From positions 40,618-104,617 of the forward strand of contig CABUGV010000009.1 in the NCBI GenBank assembly GCA_902491215.1: 64,000 bases of DNA, in the 5' to 3' direction. The notes under the pieces are model-generated. The model searched no databases and had not been told where the DNA came from. It saw only the letters and a program-made list of their open reading frames with translations. Made by a program: the position numbers and the translations under genes. Shown one piece after another: positions 63,314-64,000 of this stretch (its first letter is position 1; every line of letters starts with the position of its first letter). The DNA comes from 43-108 sp001915545. Its GTDB lineage: Bacteria; Bacteroidota; Bacteroidia; Bacteroidales; Bacteroidaceae.

Positions 63314-63355
63314 GCAAATCCAGATGTAACTAACATTTAATTTTCATACAATGTA

Positions 63356-63385
63356 TTGTGACAAATGAATTAAATAATATCTTTG
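63356..63385 (+). promoter_or_regulatory. Promoter of the small lipoprotein gene
   Basis: TTG at 63356-63358 and TATCTTTG at 63378-63385, about 25 nt before ATG 63411. Confidence 0.55.
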
Positions 63386-63410
63386 CCATATTACATTCAA
63401 GTTTATAACA

Positions 63411-63905
63411 ATGAAACATTCAGTTATAAGTTTACTGTTAGCCTTAATCTGCACTCTATGCATAAACTCATGCACAGAAGAGAACAATTCGTCACGCGGT
63501 AAAAACGTTACAAAACGCATCGAACTGACATTTACAGGTGAAATGGGCAACATTTCACCATGGGCACGTTTTTCAATTTACACTGAAGACAATGGTGGTT
63601 TCAAATACATATCCGACGGAGACACAACAACCGTAAATAACGGACTGTTTCAATCAGGTTCTCACGATTTCTATAAACAAAAGATTGTATTTGAAAGAGA
63701 TTATAAATATTTTGTCTACGATTTCCATCTAGCAGTCACATATTTCAAACGAACTTCCAATCCAACAGAAGCAGACATTTTAAAAGTAAACATAAAGGCA
63801 TTCAAGGACAATCAGCTTGTTAAGGAAGAAAACCGTGTAATGAGGTCCTATGAAATAAGTGAAAGACCTTCTTCTGATGAATACATATATCGATTTACTT
63901 TTTAA
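63411..63905 (+). CDS. Small lipoprotein of unknown function
   Basis: 164 aa. Lipoprotein signal peptide ending at INSC (Cys about residue 21) followed by TEENNSSRGK. The mature part is beta-rich (RIELTFTGEMGNISPWARFSIY, YFVYDFHLAVTYFKRTSN) and may be one Ig-like or jelly-roll domain. No family recognised. Good promoter at 63356-63385. Confidence 0.7.
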   Translation: MKHSVISLLLALICTLCINSCTEENNSSRGKNVTKRIELTFTGEMGNISPWARFSIYTEDNGGFKYISDGDTTTVNNGLFQSGSHDFYKQKIVFERDYKYFVYDFHLAVTYFKRTSNPTEADILKVNIKAFKDNQLVKEENRVMRSYEISERPSSDEYIYRFTF

Positions 63906-64000
63906 TTTAAATACTCAAACAACTACATTGTAACGTCCTATTAACTAGGGTGTCCAGTTCTACGTTCCTAAAAACGTAGTACAAAACGCCCTCGTTATTG
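63906..64000. other. Right-edge intergenic end
   Basis: CTACGTT (63960-63966) and AACGTAG (63973-63979) form an inverted repeat. It might be a terminator stem or the end of an element cut by the window; nothing more can be said. Confidence 0.3.

Overview
The window looks like a chromosomal segment of a Bacteroidales bacterium, most likely Prevotella- or Bacteroides-like. The signs are promoters of the Bacteroidetes type (TAnnTTTG at -7), glycan-degrading enzymes with signal peptides, OMP_b-brl and DUF5107 families, a CHU_C/type 9 sorting domain and a two-domain YhcH/GlgB/DUF6057 neighbourhood. I saw no tRNA, rRNA, CRISPR array, transposase or phage gene.

Layout. 1-17.7 kb is a polysaccharide-utilisation cluster: a divergent AraC-type regulator cut by the left edge, a sialate O-acetylesterase-like esterase, a GH78-like rhamnosidase, a frameshifted GH105-DUF2264 fusion, a GH2 enzyme, an MFS sugar permease, an SGNH esterase, a large cytosolic DUF5107-TPR protein and a GH42 beta-galactosidase. 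The mix (rhamnosidase, unsaturated uronyl hydrolase, beta-galactosidases, esterases) fits breakdown of rhamnogalacturonan or arabinogalactan-type side chains. No SusC/SusD pair lies inside the window. 17.8-24.7 kb holds two tandem paralogous TonB-receptor-like outer-membrane barrels. Their 3' ends and 3' UTRs are almost identical, and each has a sigma-54-like -24/-12 element with an inverted repeat about 55 bp further upstream. 24.7-32.2 kb has a 5'-nucleotidase-family lipo/periplasmic hydrolase and an AcrA-AcrB-TolC type RND efflux operon ending in a strong terminator.

32.3-57 kb is mainly housekeeping: a DUF2807 lipoprotein, SlyD, chorismate synthase, SSB, a phosphopantetheinyl transferase, KdsA and KdsD (Kdo synthesis for LPS), RmuC, DNA ligase, DapA, a decayed porin next to an intact one, a LysM/PBP1 protein, a CHU_C protein, UvrA, a MORN protein, an inositol-monophosphatase-family enzyme, YhcH and a glycogen branching enzyme. 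57-62 kb is an EmrAB-TolC-like efflux operon (TolC, HlyD/EmrA, DHA2 MFS) with a divergent AraC regulator; its EmrA gene carries a frameshift and a nonsense codon. The right end has an SDR oxidoreductase and a small lipoprotein.

The least explained signal is a 66-bp non-coding element present twice (24461-24526 and 62184-62249). Each copy is three 22-bp units with a GAGCGCTC-type palindromic core, at exactly the same 22-bp spacing in both places. Three genes in the window carry disabling lesions (GH105, porin, EmrA), so sequence quality versus true decay should be kept in mind. All family assignments come from reading motifs; no database search was run.
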